This document shows positions 1-10,248 of a stretch of DNA of 36,692 bases, one piece after another. The DNA is taken from positions 1 through 36,692 of the forward strand of contig DGQT01000017.1 of NCBI GenBank assembly GCA_002390845.1, in the 5' to 3' direction. The notes below the pieces were generated by a model. That model worked only from the letters and a program-made list of their open reading frames with translations, did not search any database and was not told the DNA's origin. The position numbers were made by a program, and so were the translations under genes. Positions within the stretch are counted from its first letter, which is position 1. Each line of letters opens with the position of its first letter. The stretch comes from Chitinophagaceae bacterium UBA4407 (GTDB lineage Bacteria > Bacteroidota > Bacteroidia > Chitinophagales > Chitinophagaceae).

Positions 1-22
1 TCACGAAAGTGAGGGGTTTTTT
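1..22 (+). terminator. Truncated rho-independent terminator at window edge
   Basis: The window opens with TCAC, a GAAA tetraloop and GTGA, followed by GGGG and six T. The left arm is probably completed by CCCC outside the window. It would end a plus-strand transcript coming from the left. Confidence 0.55.
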
Positions 23-42
23 ATGCACCCAAAAAGAAGCAT

Positions 43-341
43 TTTTTTTAGCCCGGCAGTTGAACATTTATCAAGCTGCAGTTGCGTCGCACACTTGAGC
101 GTTCAGAAGAAGAGGCAACAAGGCAACAGGCAACAAGGCAATAAGTATTTCATCTTTCACTGCTCATTGTTCATTGTTCACTGTTCATTGTTCACTGTTC
201 ACTGTTCACTGTTCAATTATGTTCGTCAGCGCAATACATGCCTTCGCTTCTATCTTCGCGTTGCTCAATAAAGTTATGGCAGCCGAAGTGTGCGACGCAA
301 CTAAAGCCTCATAGTATTAGTATAGCCTGGTTCATAAAAAA
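43..341. repeat. Paired dispersed repeat element (copies 1 and 2)
   Basis: The 414-base gap before the regulator gene holds an inverted pair of the dispersed repeat. The left arm has a T-tract with AGCCCGGC at 43-58 and a core at 82-101. The right arm is the reverse complement, with a core at 285-300 and an A-tract near 335-341. Between the arms are a GGCAACA-rich stretch (112-140), an array of 7-bp units (158-213) and a TTCGC-rich inner arm (241-262). A short open frame crosses this region but consists only of repeat and has no protein-like character. Nothing else coding is visible from 1 to 414. Confidence 0.75.
158..213. repeat. Heptanucleotide tandem array (CAYTGTT)8
   Basis: Eight consecutive 7-bp units of the form CAYTGTT (the first reads CACTGCT) fill 56 bp. 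They lie between the two inverted arms of the element at 43-341. Confidence 0.85.
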
Positions 342-414
342 ATCTTTATGCAATTTTATGAACGCATGTTTTATTAACAAGCGTTGCTTAAGCTATAATT
401 GCTGTGACAAGTAA

Positions 415-3192
415 CTATTTCTTATTCTTAAATTCTTTTGGGGTAACACCTATTTTAGATTTAAAAACAGTAGAGAAATAAGCTGGTGAAGCAAACCCAA
501 CTTTGTAAGCGATTTCTGCAATAGTAAGCTCTGCCTGGCTTAGCAGGTACTTGGATTTTTGTACGCGTACATTTAATATATAATCGTTTACATTACAGCC
601 CAGCAATGCCTTTACTTTTCGGTAAAGTTGAACTCTTGAAATGCCCATTTGTTTACACAATTCGTCAATACTAAAATTTTCGTTTGCCATGTTGCTTTCA
701 ACTATTGCAGTGAATTCGTTTATGAATTTTCTGTCTAATTTATTGGGATTATGAGTGTTGGTGTCTGCATTTATTTCGCTGGTATAATGATCTCTTAAAA
801 TCTCCCTGTTCTTTAATACACTTCTGATTGTTTCTTTTAAAAACTGAACATTGAATGGCTTTGTAACATAGGCATCGGCCATGCTTTTCATGCCTTCGAT
901 CTGTTGCTGTATTTCTGTTTTTGCTGTTAATAAAACAATTGGTATATGAGATGTTTTTATATCGTTTTTTAAAGTATTTGTAATGAAAAAGCCATCTTTC
1001 CCGGGAAGCACTATATCTGAAATAATGATATCGGGAATGTTTTCAAAAGCCTGCTGCAACCCGGCGATACCATCACCTGCCTGAATAATGGTAAAGTCGT
1101 AACAAAGTATTTTAGCCAGAAAATTTCTTAGATCGGGATTGTCTTCAATAATCAGAAGAGAACGTTCGGGCACATCTGTAATATTATTAATATTCTCATC
1201 TGGTTGTATTGTTTTATCAAGACCGGTAGAGTATATTTTTTGATCGAAATACATTACATCTTCTATTGATTTTTCTGCTACCATCTCATCTTTCTCCAAG
1301 TGGTTGCTGCCCAGTAGTATACCAATTATAAAACAGGTACCTTTTCCCTGTTTACTTGTTACGGTGATGCTGCCTTTGTGAAGTTTAATAAGCTCTTTTG
1401 ACAAAGCAAGCCCCAGGCCACTTCCTTGCTGATTGGTTATATATGACTGGTAAAATAGCTCAAAAGCGTGCTCCGCCACATCTTTTGACATACCAATGCC
1501 ATTGTCTTCTACTTTAATATTTACAATGTTGTGCTCTGTATCTTTTTCAATGCTAATATGTATAAAGCCATTGTCATTGGTAAATTTAAAAGCATTTGAG
1601 AGCAGATTAAACAGCACTTTATCCATCATAGAAACATCAAACCAAACCATTAAACTGCGCTCTTTGGTAATGACCCTTAAATCAATATTTCTTTTTTTTG
1701 CTGTTTCCTTAAAGGCTTCTGTAATTTGGTTGATAAACTGAATAAGATCGTTCTCTGAAGCTGCAAGCTTCATTTTGTCAGATTCAATCTTTCTAAAATC
1801 GATCAACTGGTTTACCAGGCGTAAAAGCCGGATAACATTTTTTTGTATAAGGGTAAGGTATTGCTTTTCTGCAAAATGAATTTTGGTATTGGCTATAAGT
1901 TCTTCCAGTGGCCCCAATATAAGCGTAAGTGGGGTTTTAAACTCATGAGATATATTGGTGAAGAAATTTATTTTAGCATCAGTAGCTTCTTTTGCTTTAC
2001 TACCCAAAACAATTAACTGGTCGCGCTGATTTAATATTTCTTCATTTTGCAGTGCAAGCCTTGCATTGATCTTCCTGTTTTCGCGTAAATAATAAAACAA
2101 TATGGAACCAAGTATCAATGCGAATGCCAGGGAGATAGAAATTGTGTAAATAATATTGGTTTGGTTGCTGGTTATAATTTCCTGCTGCTCTATTTTTTGC
2201 TGGCTCCGGTCAATATTCTGCTGCTGTTCAATTACTTTATTGTTCTGTAATTTCATGATCCTAACATTCGCGGAATCTATAATTGTTGTGAACAGCTGGT
2301 TTTCCTTTTTATAAGGTTTATGTTCAAGAATGTTTGAAGCTGTTAAAATGGCTTCCTGTCCGCCGGTTGGATATAAAACTGTTGCAGAAATATATTTAGC
2401 GGCTACCATATCTAAACCTGCACCTTTTACCGGCAGCCCGTCAATACCAATAATTTTTATTCTTTTTTCAATGCCAAGTTTTTTGCAAATATTATACGCA
2501 TCCATTGCCATAAAATCATTCTGCGCATATAACAGGTCAATATTCCCTGCCTTTAAAGCTTCTTCCTCTTTTTGCAGGAATGGCCTTGAGTTATCATCAA
2601 TCCGAGTTGCATATTTTATTTCAGGGTATTTGGATATAATATCCATAAAGCCATTATGCCTGTCAATTACAGGAGAAGCATCGGGCAAGCCGGTAACTTC
2701 CATTACGTTGCCTTTTCCTTTAAGTATTGAAGCAGCATACCTGCCCGCATTTTGCCCGACCTCATAATTGGAAGCCCCTATAAAGGCAGTGTATTTTTTT
2801 GAGTCTGTCCTTCTGTCAACTACTACCACCGGTATACCGGAGTCATAGACTTTTTGAATAATCGGCGAAAGTGGTTTAACCTCATTTGGAGAAACGATCA
2901 ACAGGTCAATATGCTCTTTTATCAGTTCTTCAATCTGGTTGATTTGCTTTTCGCTTTTACCCCCTGCATCTCTATAAACAAATTCAATATTATTATGAAA
3001 GGAAAGTTCCCTTTTCATTTCTGCCAGCATTGTTTTTCTCCAGTCATCATTGCCTGTACATTGAGAAAAACCTACCCTGAATGTTTTTTCTTTTTTTTTA
3101 GTGTTACAGGATAAAGAAAAAAATAAAAAATACAGGGCGGGCATCCAGCCAATAATTCTCAAAACCCCGCAATAAAAAGATGCTTTTTTCAT
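415..3192 (-). CDS. Hybrid two-component regulator with periplasmic sugar-binding sensor
   Basis: One-protein sensor and transcription factor. Residue numbers use the ATG at 3192 (925 aa). A TTG 25 codons upstream is open but less likely, because a hydrophobic signal segment follows the ATG directly. Domains in order: periplasmic-binding-protein fold (about 37-320, LacI/ribose-binding type), transmembrane segment (about 347-368), HisKA with phospho-acceptor H416 in NISHEFKTPL, HATPase with DNGIGM and GSGLGLAL, receiver with D726 in SDIVLPGKDG, and a C-terminal AraC-type HTH. This resembles B. thetaiotaomicron BT1754, whose binding-protein sensor domain binds fructose. It is divergent from the porter/SusCD/GH32 genes and is the obvious candidate to activate them. 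Fructose as ligand is inferred from context. Confidence 0.93.
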   Translation of the reverse strand: MKKASFYCGVLRIIGWMPALYFLFFSLSCNTKKKEKTFRVGFSQCTGNDDWRKTMLAEMKRELSFHNNIEFVYRDAGGKSEKQINQIEELIKEHIDLLIVSPNEVKPLSPIIQKVYDSGIPVVVVDRRTDSKKYTAFIGASNYEVGQNAGRYAASILKGKGNVMEVTGLPDASPVIDRHNGFMDIISKYPEIKYATRIDDNSRPFLQKEEEALKAGNIDLLYAQNDFMAMDAYNICKKLGIEKRIKIIGIDGLPVKGAGLDMVAAKYISATVLYPTGGQEAILTASNILEHKPYKKENQLFTTIIDSANVRIMKLQNNKVIEQQQNIDRSQQKIEQQEIITSNQTNIIYTISISLAFALILGSILFYYLRENRKINARLALQNEEILNQRDQLIVLGSKAKEATDAKINFFTNISHEFKTPLTLILGPLEELIANTKIHFAEKQYLTLIQKNVIRLLRLVNQLIDFRKIESDKMKLAASENDLIQFINQITEAFKETAKKRNIDLRVITKERSLMVWFDVSMMDKVLFNLLSNAFKFTNDNGFIHISIEKDTEHNIVNIKVEDNGIGMSKDVAEHAFELFYQSYITNQQGSGLGLALSKELIKLHKGSITVTSKQGKGTCFIIGILLGSNHLEKDEMVAEKSIEDVMYFDQKIYSTGLDKTIQPDENINNITDVPERSLLIIEDNPDLRNFLAKILCYDFTIIQAGDGIAGLQQAFENIPDIIISDIVLPGKDGFFITNTLKNDIKTSHIPIVLLTAKTEIQQQIEGMKSMADAYVTKPFNVQFLKETIRSVLKNREILRDHYTSEINADTNTHNPNKLDRKFINEFTAIVESNMANENFSIDELCKQMGISRVQLYRKVKALLGCNVNDYILNVRVQKSKYLLSQAELTIAEIAYKVGFASPAYFSTVFKSKIGVTPKEFKNKK

Positions 3193-3499
3193 AAACAAGC
3201 AGTAAATTAATGATGGCAATTCCTTAAAGATACTCTTACTAACGCTACAAAAAATCAATTCAACCAAGCTTGGGCTAAAATAATTTCATCCTGAATTTAT
3301 GAAGATGAAACAGGATTGAAATTGTATGATACAAATTCAAAAGCCTCTGATTCAAACAGTTTATTTCCCTTTTGCAAGAATTTGATTATCAGCATAAAAA
3401 AATAATTTACCAGTATGTACAGGTTTAAAAGTTTTTGACACCATATCAAAAGCGTCTTTTTTAAATTGAATCTACTTTTCCGTTTCAAACGCCTGCTAC

Positions 3500-4831
3500 A
3501 TGAACAAAAGAAAAGTTATTCTCTGGTCGCTTACCGTAGCACTTGGTGGCTTCCTTTTTGGATTCGATACCGCTGTTATATCAGGTGCCGAAAAATCTAT
3601 TCAACAATACTGGAGCCTTAACACATTCGAACATGGACTTACCATTTCTATTGCCTTAATAGGAACCATTTTCGGCGCATTGTTTGGCAGCATCCCTTCA
3701 GACAAATTTGGCCGAAAGCAGACTTTATTCTTCGTGGCAATATTATACCTGGTTGCTTCTCTTGGAACAGCTCTATCCCAAAACTGGTATCTCTTCCTTT
3801 TATTCCGTTTCCTGGGCGGGCTGGGTGTAGGCGCATCTTCAGTAACAGCACCAGTTTATATTTCAGAAATTTCCCCACCGAAAACACGGGGAAGCCTGGT
3901 AGCACTGTTCCAGTTCAATGTGGTTTTCGGTATCGTTATCTCGTATTTCTCTAATTATCTTATAGGAACCGCTACAGAAACTTCCTGGAGATGGATGCTG
4001 GGCATACAGGCTGTTCCTTCATTAATTTTCCTTGTACTCGTTCGCCTGGTTCCAGAAACACCAAGGTGGCTGATATTAAAAGGGGGCAGGTTTGAGGCAG
4101 CCAAATCTGTTCTTAAGATCATAAATCCCACAGATTATGAAACAGATTTTAATAACATATTTAAAGGTCATGAACAGGATGCAGCTAAGCATGTAAACCA
4201 GCCACTGTTTCAAAATGCTTACAGATTTCCGGTAACACTTGCTATTCTCTTTGCGGTTTTTAACCAGGTTTCCGGCATTAATGCCATCATATATTATGCA
4301 CCACGCATTTTTGAGATGACAGGTCTTGGCGAAAGCTCCTCTTTATTATCTACAGCCGGTATCGGGCTGGTAAACTTTCTGTTTACACTGCTTGCCATCA
4401 GGTTTATAGACAAGATCGGCAGAAGAACACTCATGCTTATAGGATCAGCAGGGCTTATTATTTCACTGGGTATTGTGTCAAGGGCATTCTTTGTGCAGGA
4501 CTTTACAGGCTTCTCGGTAATTGTTGGCCTGCTTATGTTCATTGCGTTTTTTGCTTTTTCGCAAGGGGCGGTTATCTGGGTTTTTATATCCGAAATATTT
4601 CCCAACGAGGTAAGGGCAAAAGGCCAAACACTGGGTAGTGTAACGCACTGGATTATGGCAGCCGCTGTTGCCTTTGTATTTCCTGTTTTGGCCGAAAGCC
4701 TGGGCGGTGGCATTACCTTTTTATTCTTCACAATAATGATGGTACTGCAACTGCTTTTTGTGTGGAAAATGATGCCCGAAACAAAAGGAAGGTCGCTGGA
4801 AGATATAGGAACAACGCTGGTGTTGCATTAA
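3500..4831 (+). CDS. MFS sugar porter, probable inner-membrane fructose transporter
   Basis: A 443-aa, 12-helix sugar porter of the major facilitator superfamily, normal in length. Family signatures are GFDTAVISG (21-29), SDKFGRKQ (67-74), PETPRWL (185-191), QVSGINAIIYYAP (256-268) and a C-terminal PETKGRSLEDI. Such porters carry monosaccharides by proton symport or facilitated diffusion. It is the first gene on the plus side of the divergent 3193-3499 gap, and is followed after 309 bp by susC. The placement matches BT1758 in the B. thetaiotaomicron fructan locus, so fructose is the likely substrate. The sequence alone does not exclude glucose or xylose. Confidence 0.92.
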   Translation: MNKRKVILWSLTVALGGFLFGFDTAVISGAEKSIQQYWSLNTFEHGLTISIALIGTIFGALFGSIPSDKFGRKQTLFFVAILYLVASLGTALSQNWYLFLLFRFLGGLGVGASSVTAPVYISEISPPKTRGSLVALFQFNVVFGIVISYFSNYLIGTATETSWRWMLGIQAVPSLIFLVLVRLVPETPRWLILKGGRFEAAKSVLKIINPTDYETDFNNIFKGHEQDAAKHVNQPLFQNAYRFPVTLAILFAVFNQVSGINAIIYYAPRIFEMTGLGESSSLLSTAGIGLVNFLFTLLAIRFIDKIGRRTLMLIGSAGLIISLGIVSRAFFVQDFTGFSVIVGLLMFIAFFAFSQGAVIWVFISEIFPNEVRAKGQTLGSVTHWIMAAAVAFVFPVLAESLGGGITFLFFTIMMVLQLLFVWKMMPETKGRSLEDIGTTLVLH

Positions 4832-4886
4832 GAAAAAGGCGGCTTTTATAAACCGGCTGCACATTGCCCAATAGAAATACAAAGCG

Positions 4887-5010
4887 TACAAGTGAGTGAC
4901 ACAAGCAAAGCTTAATTGCAGCAATGCAGCTAAGGAAAAAAATCAAAAAGAATTTATGAGCCGGGCATAAGGAATTCTATTGACCGTTCCTTGCGTCGCA
5001 CTCTTGTACG
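4887..5010. repeat. Dispersed repeat, back-to-back pair (copies 3 and 4)
   Basis: This holds most of the 309-base gap between the porter and susC. A minus-oriented core of the GTGTCAC class lies at 4887-4905 and a plus-oriented core of the GCGTCGC class at 4991-5010. The shared outer sequence GAGCCGGGC sits between them at about 4958-4966. The outer ends face each other, unlike most pairs, where the cores face each other. From 5011 to 5140 lies an A/T-rich susC leader without a promoter I can assign confidently. Confidence 0.7.
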
Positions 5011-5140
5011 GCAAATCAATGTGGATCAATAACAAACACTATATTTTTTAACTGCTAAAAATTAAAGCTTATGACACAAATAAATGCAAAAAAACTAACC
5101 CTGATTTTTAAACCATAACTACAAACCAAAATTTAAAACC

Positions 5141-8100
5141 ATGCGAAAATTTCTAATGCTTACTGCCATGTTTTTTACTAGTATGGCAGTGTTTGCGCAA
5201 CAAAAAACAATAACCGGAACGGTTATTAACAAAACTACAAAAGCACCGTTGGAAGGTGCGTCAGTTCAAGGTAAAAGCAAAACAGTTGTAACAGATGCCA
5301 CAGGAAAATTTACCATTCAGGCAGCGGAAGGCGATAACCTTATTGTTTCTTATGTAGGAATGAAAACTGCCACAATTAAAGTTACCGGTGGCAGTCTGGT
5401 TTTATCGGTTGAAATGGAAGAAGGCGTAAACGTGGGTGATGAAGTTGTAGTGGTAGGTTATACCGCCCAGAGAAAAAAAGATTTAACCGGTGCGGTTGCA
5501 GTGGTGGATTTAGCGCCCGTTAAAAATAACAGTTCGGGCAATACCATGCAGGCATTGCAGGGCAGGGTTGCAGGCCTTTATATAGAAAAAGACGGATCTC
5601 CAAACGGCTCAAACGGCAGAATACTGATAAGAGGTGCCAATACATTGGGCAACAACGATCCATTGTATATTATTGATGGTATACCAACCACAAGGCCCGA
5701 AGTATTTCAAAATATGGATCCTGCTACAATCGCATCTGTACAGGTTTTAAAAGATGCATCTGCGGAATCTATTTATGGTGCCCGTGCATCGAACGGTGTA
5801 ATTATCGTTACAACAAAAAATGGCGGCAATACAAACGGTAAAGTAAATTTTCAGTTGAACAGCAGTATTTCAGCACAGTCAGAAAAATCAGAAAGGTTTA
5901 CGATGCTGAGTTCGGCTGACAGAGGTAAAGCTCTATGGCAGGCATCGGTTAATGATGGCCAGGATCCCGCTGCTGGTTACGGCGAAATTTATGGTTTCGA
6001 CTGGAACAACGATTATGCAAATCCGGTATTAAACAGCGTAACCGTTAAACCTTTTGTGGGCGGCGATGCCAATACACCCGCCGGTAATACAAACTGGCAG
6101 GATGTAATGTATAAAACGGGTTTGGTAACCAATAATAGTTTTACTGTTTCAGCAGGCAATAAAAATTCATCCCTGGAAGCCAACTTTGGGTATCTCAAAA
6201 ATACCGGTATGTTGAAGTTTACCGGCTACAACCGTTTAAGCGGCAGTATTAATGCGTTAACAAGGGCCTTTAATAATAAAGTTTTATTTGGTGTTAATCT
6301 ACGTATTGCCAATTCGAATGAAACTTTAACTGCAAGGGATTTGGGCGGTGCTTCTACTACGTTTCTGGCGGTTACATTGGCTCCTACAATTCCGGTATAC
6401 CAGATTGACGGTGTTACTTATGCAGGAGAACTTGGCGCAGGTTATTCAGATAGAAATAATCCACTACACATGCAGGACCTTGCAAAATGGAACAATGCAA
6501 ACAGGTTAAGTTCATTCGGTAACGTATTTGTAGAAATACAGCCCATAAAAAACTTGTTTTTCAAATCTAATTTTGGTGTAGATGATGCAAGGTTTCTAAA
6601 TAAAGTTATTACGCCAACCTTTACAGAAGGTGCTTTGGCCAGAACTACAAACAGCTTGTCTTTTGATCAAAACCATTTCATAAGCAACACTTTCTCTAAT
6701 ACGCTTCGGTATAACTGGGACTTAAACAGTAACAATCATTTTAAATTTTTGGTGGGTACTGAGTTTATAAGAACTGATATCGATTTCCAAACAACCAGAA
6801 AAGAAGGGTTTGCGCTTCAAACTGAAGATTACTTTACACTAAGTGCAGGAACCGGTAATACCAACGTTACAGGAGGATCTACCGGTAACAGGCTGTTCTC
6901 TCAATTTGCACGGGTAGATTACGGTTATGCAGATAAATATCTGGTTGCTGTTACGGTTCGCCGCGATGGATCTTCCCGTTTTGGTGCGGATAATCAATAT
7001 GGTATTTTCCCTGCTGCTTCTGTAGGCTGGAGAATAGACAAAGAAGGGTTTATGCAGAATAATAACCTATTCACTGAACTAAAATTACGGGCGGGTGTTG
7101 GCCGCGTAGGCAATCAGCAAATTGGTGATTTGGCAAGATTTGGTTTATTCGATACAAGGTATGGAACCACATTGTCACAACTTCAGGGCGGCTTTTGGGA
7201 GCAGTACATGAATATTGGTACGGCCTACTCATTATCCGGAGCCAATACCGGTACATTGCCATCAGGATTTGTTCAAACTCAGGCCGCCAACCCGGGGCTA
7301 AAATGGGAGACCACTGATGAGACCAATGCAGGCATAGATTTCTCGATATTACATAATAAAATTTTTGGATCATTCGATTACTTCTCCAGGAAAACCACAG
7401 GCATTTTAATTATACCACCCGTTGCATCTGCTTTAGGTGAAGGTCAGTCTAAAGCCGTAAATGGCGCATCAAAAAGTAATAAAGGCTGGGAGTTTGTATT
7501 GGGTTACCGCGGCGAAAAAAAAGGAGATCTTCAGTATAATGTACAGCTAAATTTTGCGCACTTCAGGGATAAAATAACAGAGCTTCCTGAAAACGTTCGC
7601 CCGGCTTATGCAGGCAATCTTGTTAACACAATCATTGGCCATTCTCAGTTTGATATTTTCGGTTATAAAACAGATGGTCTATTCCAGTCGCAGGCAGATG
7701 TAGACAAAGCACCCACCCAAATTGGTGCAGGCCCCGGCAGGATTCGTTATGTAGATATCAACAGCGATGGAGTAATAAACGATCTGGACAGAACATGGAT
7801 AGGCACTACATTACCCAAGCTTGAATATGGAGCAAGAATTGACTTAACCTACAAAAAATTTGACCTGTCAATTTTTGGTTCAGGCGTGGCAGGCAGAAAG
7901 GGATTTGATGTTTACACCTTGTTCAATAACCTGATGAAAAGCCGCGAAAATGTTGGCCCCGGTGTATTCGATGGCTGGACTTCAACAAATACCAATACCA
8001 ATGTTCCCGCATTAACGCTCAAAGACAATAATAACGAAGGGCGCACCTCTGATTATTTCATCGTTAGTACATCTTATTTTAAAATGAGGAATATCCAGCT

Positions 8101-8275
8101 TGGCTATACGCTTGTACCTAAATCTGTCTTTTCAAGGTTACGTTTGTTTGTAATGGCTGAAAACTTATTCTGGTTCAAAAGCAAAAGTTATTTAAGTCCC
8201 GATCCGGAAAGAATTGACCTGGATCCTGTGCCAATCCCTAAAACATTCACGTTTGGTATTAACGCATCCTTTTAA
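5141..8275 (+). CDS. SusC-like TonB-dependent outer-membrane transporter
   Basis: A 1044-aa outer-membrane channel importing oligosaccharides with energy from TonB/ExbBD. A signal peptide ends near AVFA-Q (residue 19). A carboxypeptidase-D regulatory-like Ig domain follows (about 23-100, TGTVINKTTKAPLEGASV), then the TonB-box region GDEVVVVGY, the plug (LQGRVAGLYI, IRGANTLGNNDPLYIIDGIP, YGARASNGVIIVTTK) and a C-terminal beta-barrel ending in phenylalanine. Length and order are typical for SusC. The SusD partner starts 19 bp downstream. With the GH32 gene and the regulator this points to fructan (levan or inulin) oligosaccharides; the exact linkage cannot be read from the sequence. Confidence 0.96.
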   Translation: MRKFLMLTAMFFTSMAVFAQQKTITGTVINKTTKAPLEGASVQGKSKTVVTDATGKFTIQAAEGDNLIVSYVGMKTATIKVTGGSLVLSVEMEEGVNVGDEVVVVGYTAQRKKDLTGAVAVVDLAPVKNNSSGNTMQALQGRVAGLYIEKDGSPNGSNGRILIRGANTLGNNDPLYIIDGIPTTRPEVFQNMDPATIASVQVLKDASAESIYGARASNGVIIVTTKNGGNTNGKVNFQLNSSISAQSEKSERFTMLSSADRGKALWQASVNDGQDPAAGYGEIYGFDWNNDYANPVLNSVTVKPFVGGDANTPAGNTNWQDVMYKTGLVTNNSFTVSAGNKNSSLEANFGYLKNTGMLKFTGYNRLSGSINALTRAFNNKVLFGVNLRIANSNETLTARDLGGASTTFLAVTLAPTIPVYQIDGVTYAGELGAGYSDRNNPLHMQDLAKWNNANRLSSFGNVFVEIQPIKNLFFKSNFGVDDARFLNKVITPTFTEGALARTTNSLSFDQNHFISNTFSNTLRYNWDLNSNNHFKFLVGTEFIRTDIDFQTTRKEGFALQTEDYFTLSAGTGNTNVTGGSTGNRLFSQFARVDYGYADKYLVAVTVRRDGSSRFGADNQYGIFPAASVGWRIDKEGFMQNNNLFTELKLRAGVGRVGNQQIGDLARFGLFDTRYGTTLSQLQGGFWEQYMNIGTAYSLSGANTGTLPSGFVQTQAANPGLKWETTDETNAGIDFSILHNKIFGSFDYFSRKTTGILIIPPVASALGEGQSKAVNGASKSNKGWEFVLGYRGEKKGDLQYNVQLNFAHFRDKITELPENVRPAYAGNLVNTIIGHSQFDIFGYKTDGLFQSQADVDKAPTQIGAGPGRIRYVDINSDGVINDLDRTWIGTTLPKLEYGARIDLTYKKFDLSIFGSGVAGRKGFDVYTLFNNLMKSRENVGPGVFDGWTSTNTNTNVPALTLKDNNNEGRTSDYFIVSTSYFKMRNIQLGYTLVPKSVFSRLRLFVMAENLFWFKSKSYLSPDPERIDLDPVPIPKTFTFGINASF

Positions 8276-8294
8276 TGAATCAAATAAAAACGAA

Positions 8295-10019
8295 ATGAAA
8301 AAGATATTATTAACAGCATTTATAGCATCGGGTCTATTGTTTTCCAGTTCATGCAAAAAGCAATTAGACTATAAGCCAACCGGTGTTTTGTCATCCGGAG
8401 ATTTAACATCGCCTACTGCTATTGAAGGTCTTGTAACAGCAGCTTATGCAGCCATAGGTAATGGCGATATGATCGGGCCCATCTACAGCAACTGGGCTTA
8501 CGGCAGTGTACGATCTGATGATGCTTACAAAGGCGGCGGTGGCACCGGTGATGTAGGCGAAGTAGATGCATTGGAGCATTACAACCTGGTTACACCATCA
8601 ATGGGTGCATTTGTTTCCCGTACCTGGCAAAACCTGTTCAAATCTATCTCAAGGGCCAATGTGGCACTTCGTGCTGTAAACTCCCTTTCCGATGCAGATT
8701 TCCCCCAAAAAACTACAAGAATTGCAGAGCTAAGGTTCCTGAGGGCACACAGTTATTTTACAATGAAATTGTTATACAATAATGTTCCAATCTTCGATGA
8801 GAACGCTACTTCAGATGACATTCTGAAAGTTTCGAACGATTTAAGCAATGAAGATTCCTGGAATAAAATTGCTGATGATTTTCAATTTGCCATTGACAAT
8901 TTACCTGAAACACAAACAGATCTTGCAAGAGCCAATAAATTTGCCGCAGAAGCATACCTGGCAAAATTGAGATTGTACCAGGCCTATGAACATGATGCGC
9001 AAGGCAACGTAAGCAACATCAGTGCAACAAGACTTCAGGAAGTTGTTAACTTAACACAAGACGTTATTGCCTCAGGAAAATATTCCTTAAGCGCAGATAT
9101 TGCCAACGACTTTTTACCCGAAACGGAAAATGGCTCTGAATCTGTTTTCGCAATTCAGTTTACAATTAATGATGGTACAACTGCGGGCAGATTGAGTTAT
9201 GAAGACGGCTTGAATTATCCCCACGGTGCACCACAATATGGTTGCTGTGGTTTTCATGCCGCAAGCCAAAACCTGGTAAATGCTTTTGGTACAGATGAAA
9301 ATGGTTTGCCTAAGTTCAGTACCTTCAACACTACAGATACCATAAAAGAAACTGATCTTACCTTAACAGGAAAAACAGTTGATCCGCGTATTGACCATAC
9401 AGTAGGTATAGACGGGCATCCTTACAAATACGATCCAACAAAACCTTTCAGCGACAGTTGGGTAAGAGACCCCGGTGTTTACGGTAATTTTCATACCATG
9501 CGTTTCCAGCAACTGGCAACAAGTTCTTCATATTTCAAGCTCGGGCCATTTATGGGAACTGCCAAGAATTATGATATTCTACGTTACGATGATATTCTCT
9601 TAATGCAGGCCGAAGCATATATTCAATTGGGGCAGCAGAACAATGCGCTGCCACTGATCAACCAGATCAGGGAAAGAGCAGCCGCCAGCACAGGAAGATT
9701 AAAAAAACTGGATGGTACTTTCCCGTCGAATTATAACATAAAAGATTATCCCGCCGCAGGTTGGACGCAGGACTATGCCCTTAAGGCTTTGCAGTGGGAG
9801 CGCCGTTTAGAATTTGCAACCGAAGGGGCACGTTTCTTCGACCTGGTACGCTGGGGAATGGCAGCAACAACTTTAAATGCATACATCGATGTTGAGAAAA
9901 ACAGGAGAACCTTTTTGGCAACGGCTCATTTTACAGGCGGGCGTGATGAGTATTTGCCAATACCACAATCCGAGATCACTTTTACTAACGGCTTGTATAA
10001 ACAAAACCCGGGTTATTAA
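8295..10019 (+). CDS. SusD-like surface glycan-binding lipoprotein
   Basis: A 574-aa RagB/SusD lipoprotein that forms the lid over the SusC barrel and captures glycan at the cell surface. The frame is open from 8214 inside susC, but the ATG at 8295 is chosen because it begins a clean lipoprotein signal (MKKILL... with LLFSSSC, lipidated Cys20). TPR-like helices carry the typical RFLRAHSYFTMKLLYNNVP segment. The C-terminal part has the family block WERRLEFATEGARFFDLVRWG. It is translationally close to susC (19 bp) and surely co-transcribed with it. Confidence 0.95.
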   Translation: MKKILLTAFIASGLLFSSSCKKQLDYKPTGVLSSGDLTSPTAIEGLVTAAYAAIGNGDMIGPIYSNWAYGSVRSDDAYKGGGGTGDVGEVDALEHYNLVTPSMGAFVSRTWQNLFKSISRANVALRAVNSLSDADFPQKTTRIAELRFLRAHSYFTMKLLYNNVPIFDENATSDDILKVSNDLSNEDSWNKIADDFQFAIDNLPETQTDLARANKFAAEAYLAKLRLYQAYEHDAQGNVSNISATRLQEVVNLTQDVIASGKYSLSADIANDFLPETENGSESVFAIQFTINDGTTAGRLSYEDGLNYPHGAPQYGCCGFHAASQNLVNAFGTDENGLPKFSTFNTTDTIKETDLTLTGKTVDPRIDHTVGIDGHPYKYDPTKPFSDSWVRDPGVYGNFHTMRFQQLATSSSYFKLGPFMGTAKNYDILRYDDILLMQAEAYIQLGQQNNALPLINQIRERAAASTGRLKKLDGTFPSNYNIKDYPAAGWTQDYALKALQWERRLEFATEGARFFDLVRWGMAATTLNAYIDVEKNRRTFLATAHFTGGRDEYLPIPQSEITFTNGLYKQNPGY

Positions 10020-10049
10020 TAGATTCAGGCATATCGCTGGTTTATGAAA

Positions 10050-10226
10050 AGATGATTTTTACCCGGCTTTAGTTTTTCATAGCATCGGCTGTTGTGTCAC
10101 TCACTTGTACGTTCGGAACAACGGTCGACAGTCGACGGTCAACTGTCGACCGAAGATCCTACAGCACAAGTGTGCGACGCAACGATGCTTAATTGAAAAA
10201 CAAAAAGCCCGGCCAAAAAAATTATA
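10050..10226. repeat. Paired dispersed repeat element in the SusD-GH32 gap (copies 5 and 6)
   Basis: A long imperfect inverted repeat. The left arm runs from a T-tract and ACCCGGC (about 10055-10066) to a core of the GTGTCAC class at 10092-10111. The right arm has a core of the GCGTCGC class at 10165-10182 and AGCCCGGCC with an A-tract at 10206-10220. The centre is a perfect inverted repeat, GGTCGACAGT (10123-10132) with ACTGTCGACC (10142-10151). With the hairpin at 10249-10309 it accounts for nearly all of the 304-base gap. Confidence 0.78.
10124..10151. repeat. Heptanucleotide tandem array (GTCRACN)4
   Basis: Four consecutive 7-bp units (GTCGACA, GTCGACG, GTCAACT, GTCGACC) form the tip of the inverted repeat at 10050-10226. 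Confidence 0.75.
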
Positions 10227-10248
10227 TTTATAGCTTAATAACGAATTT

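Noticed and set aside
158..213. Heptamer array as a possible CRISPR
   Set aside because: Units are 7 bp and directly adjacent with no spacers, and no cas genes are in the window.
23..271. 82-aa open frame at the left end
   Set aside because: It consists of dispersed repeat and 7-bp array; its low-complexity translation has no protein features.
3193..3499. Bacteroidota-type promoter in the regulator/porter gap
   Set aside because: A TTTG at 3434 and TAAATTGA at 3462 are suggestive, but the spacing of 24 is too long and the match imperfect.
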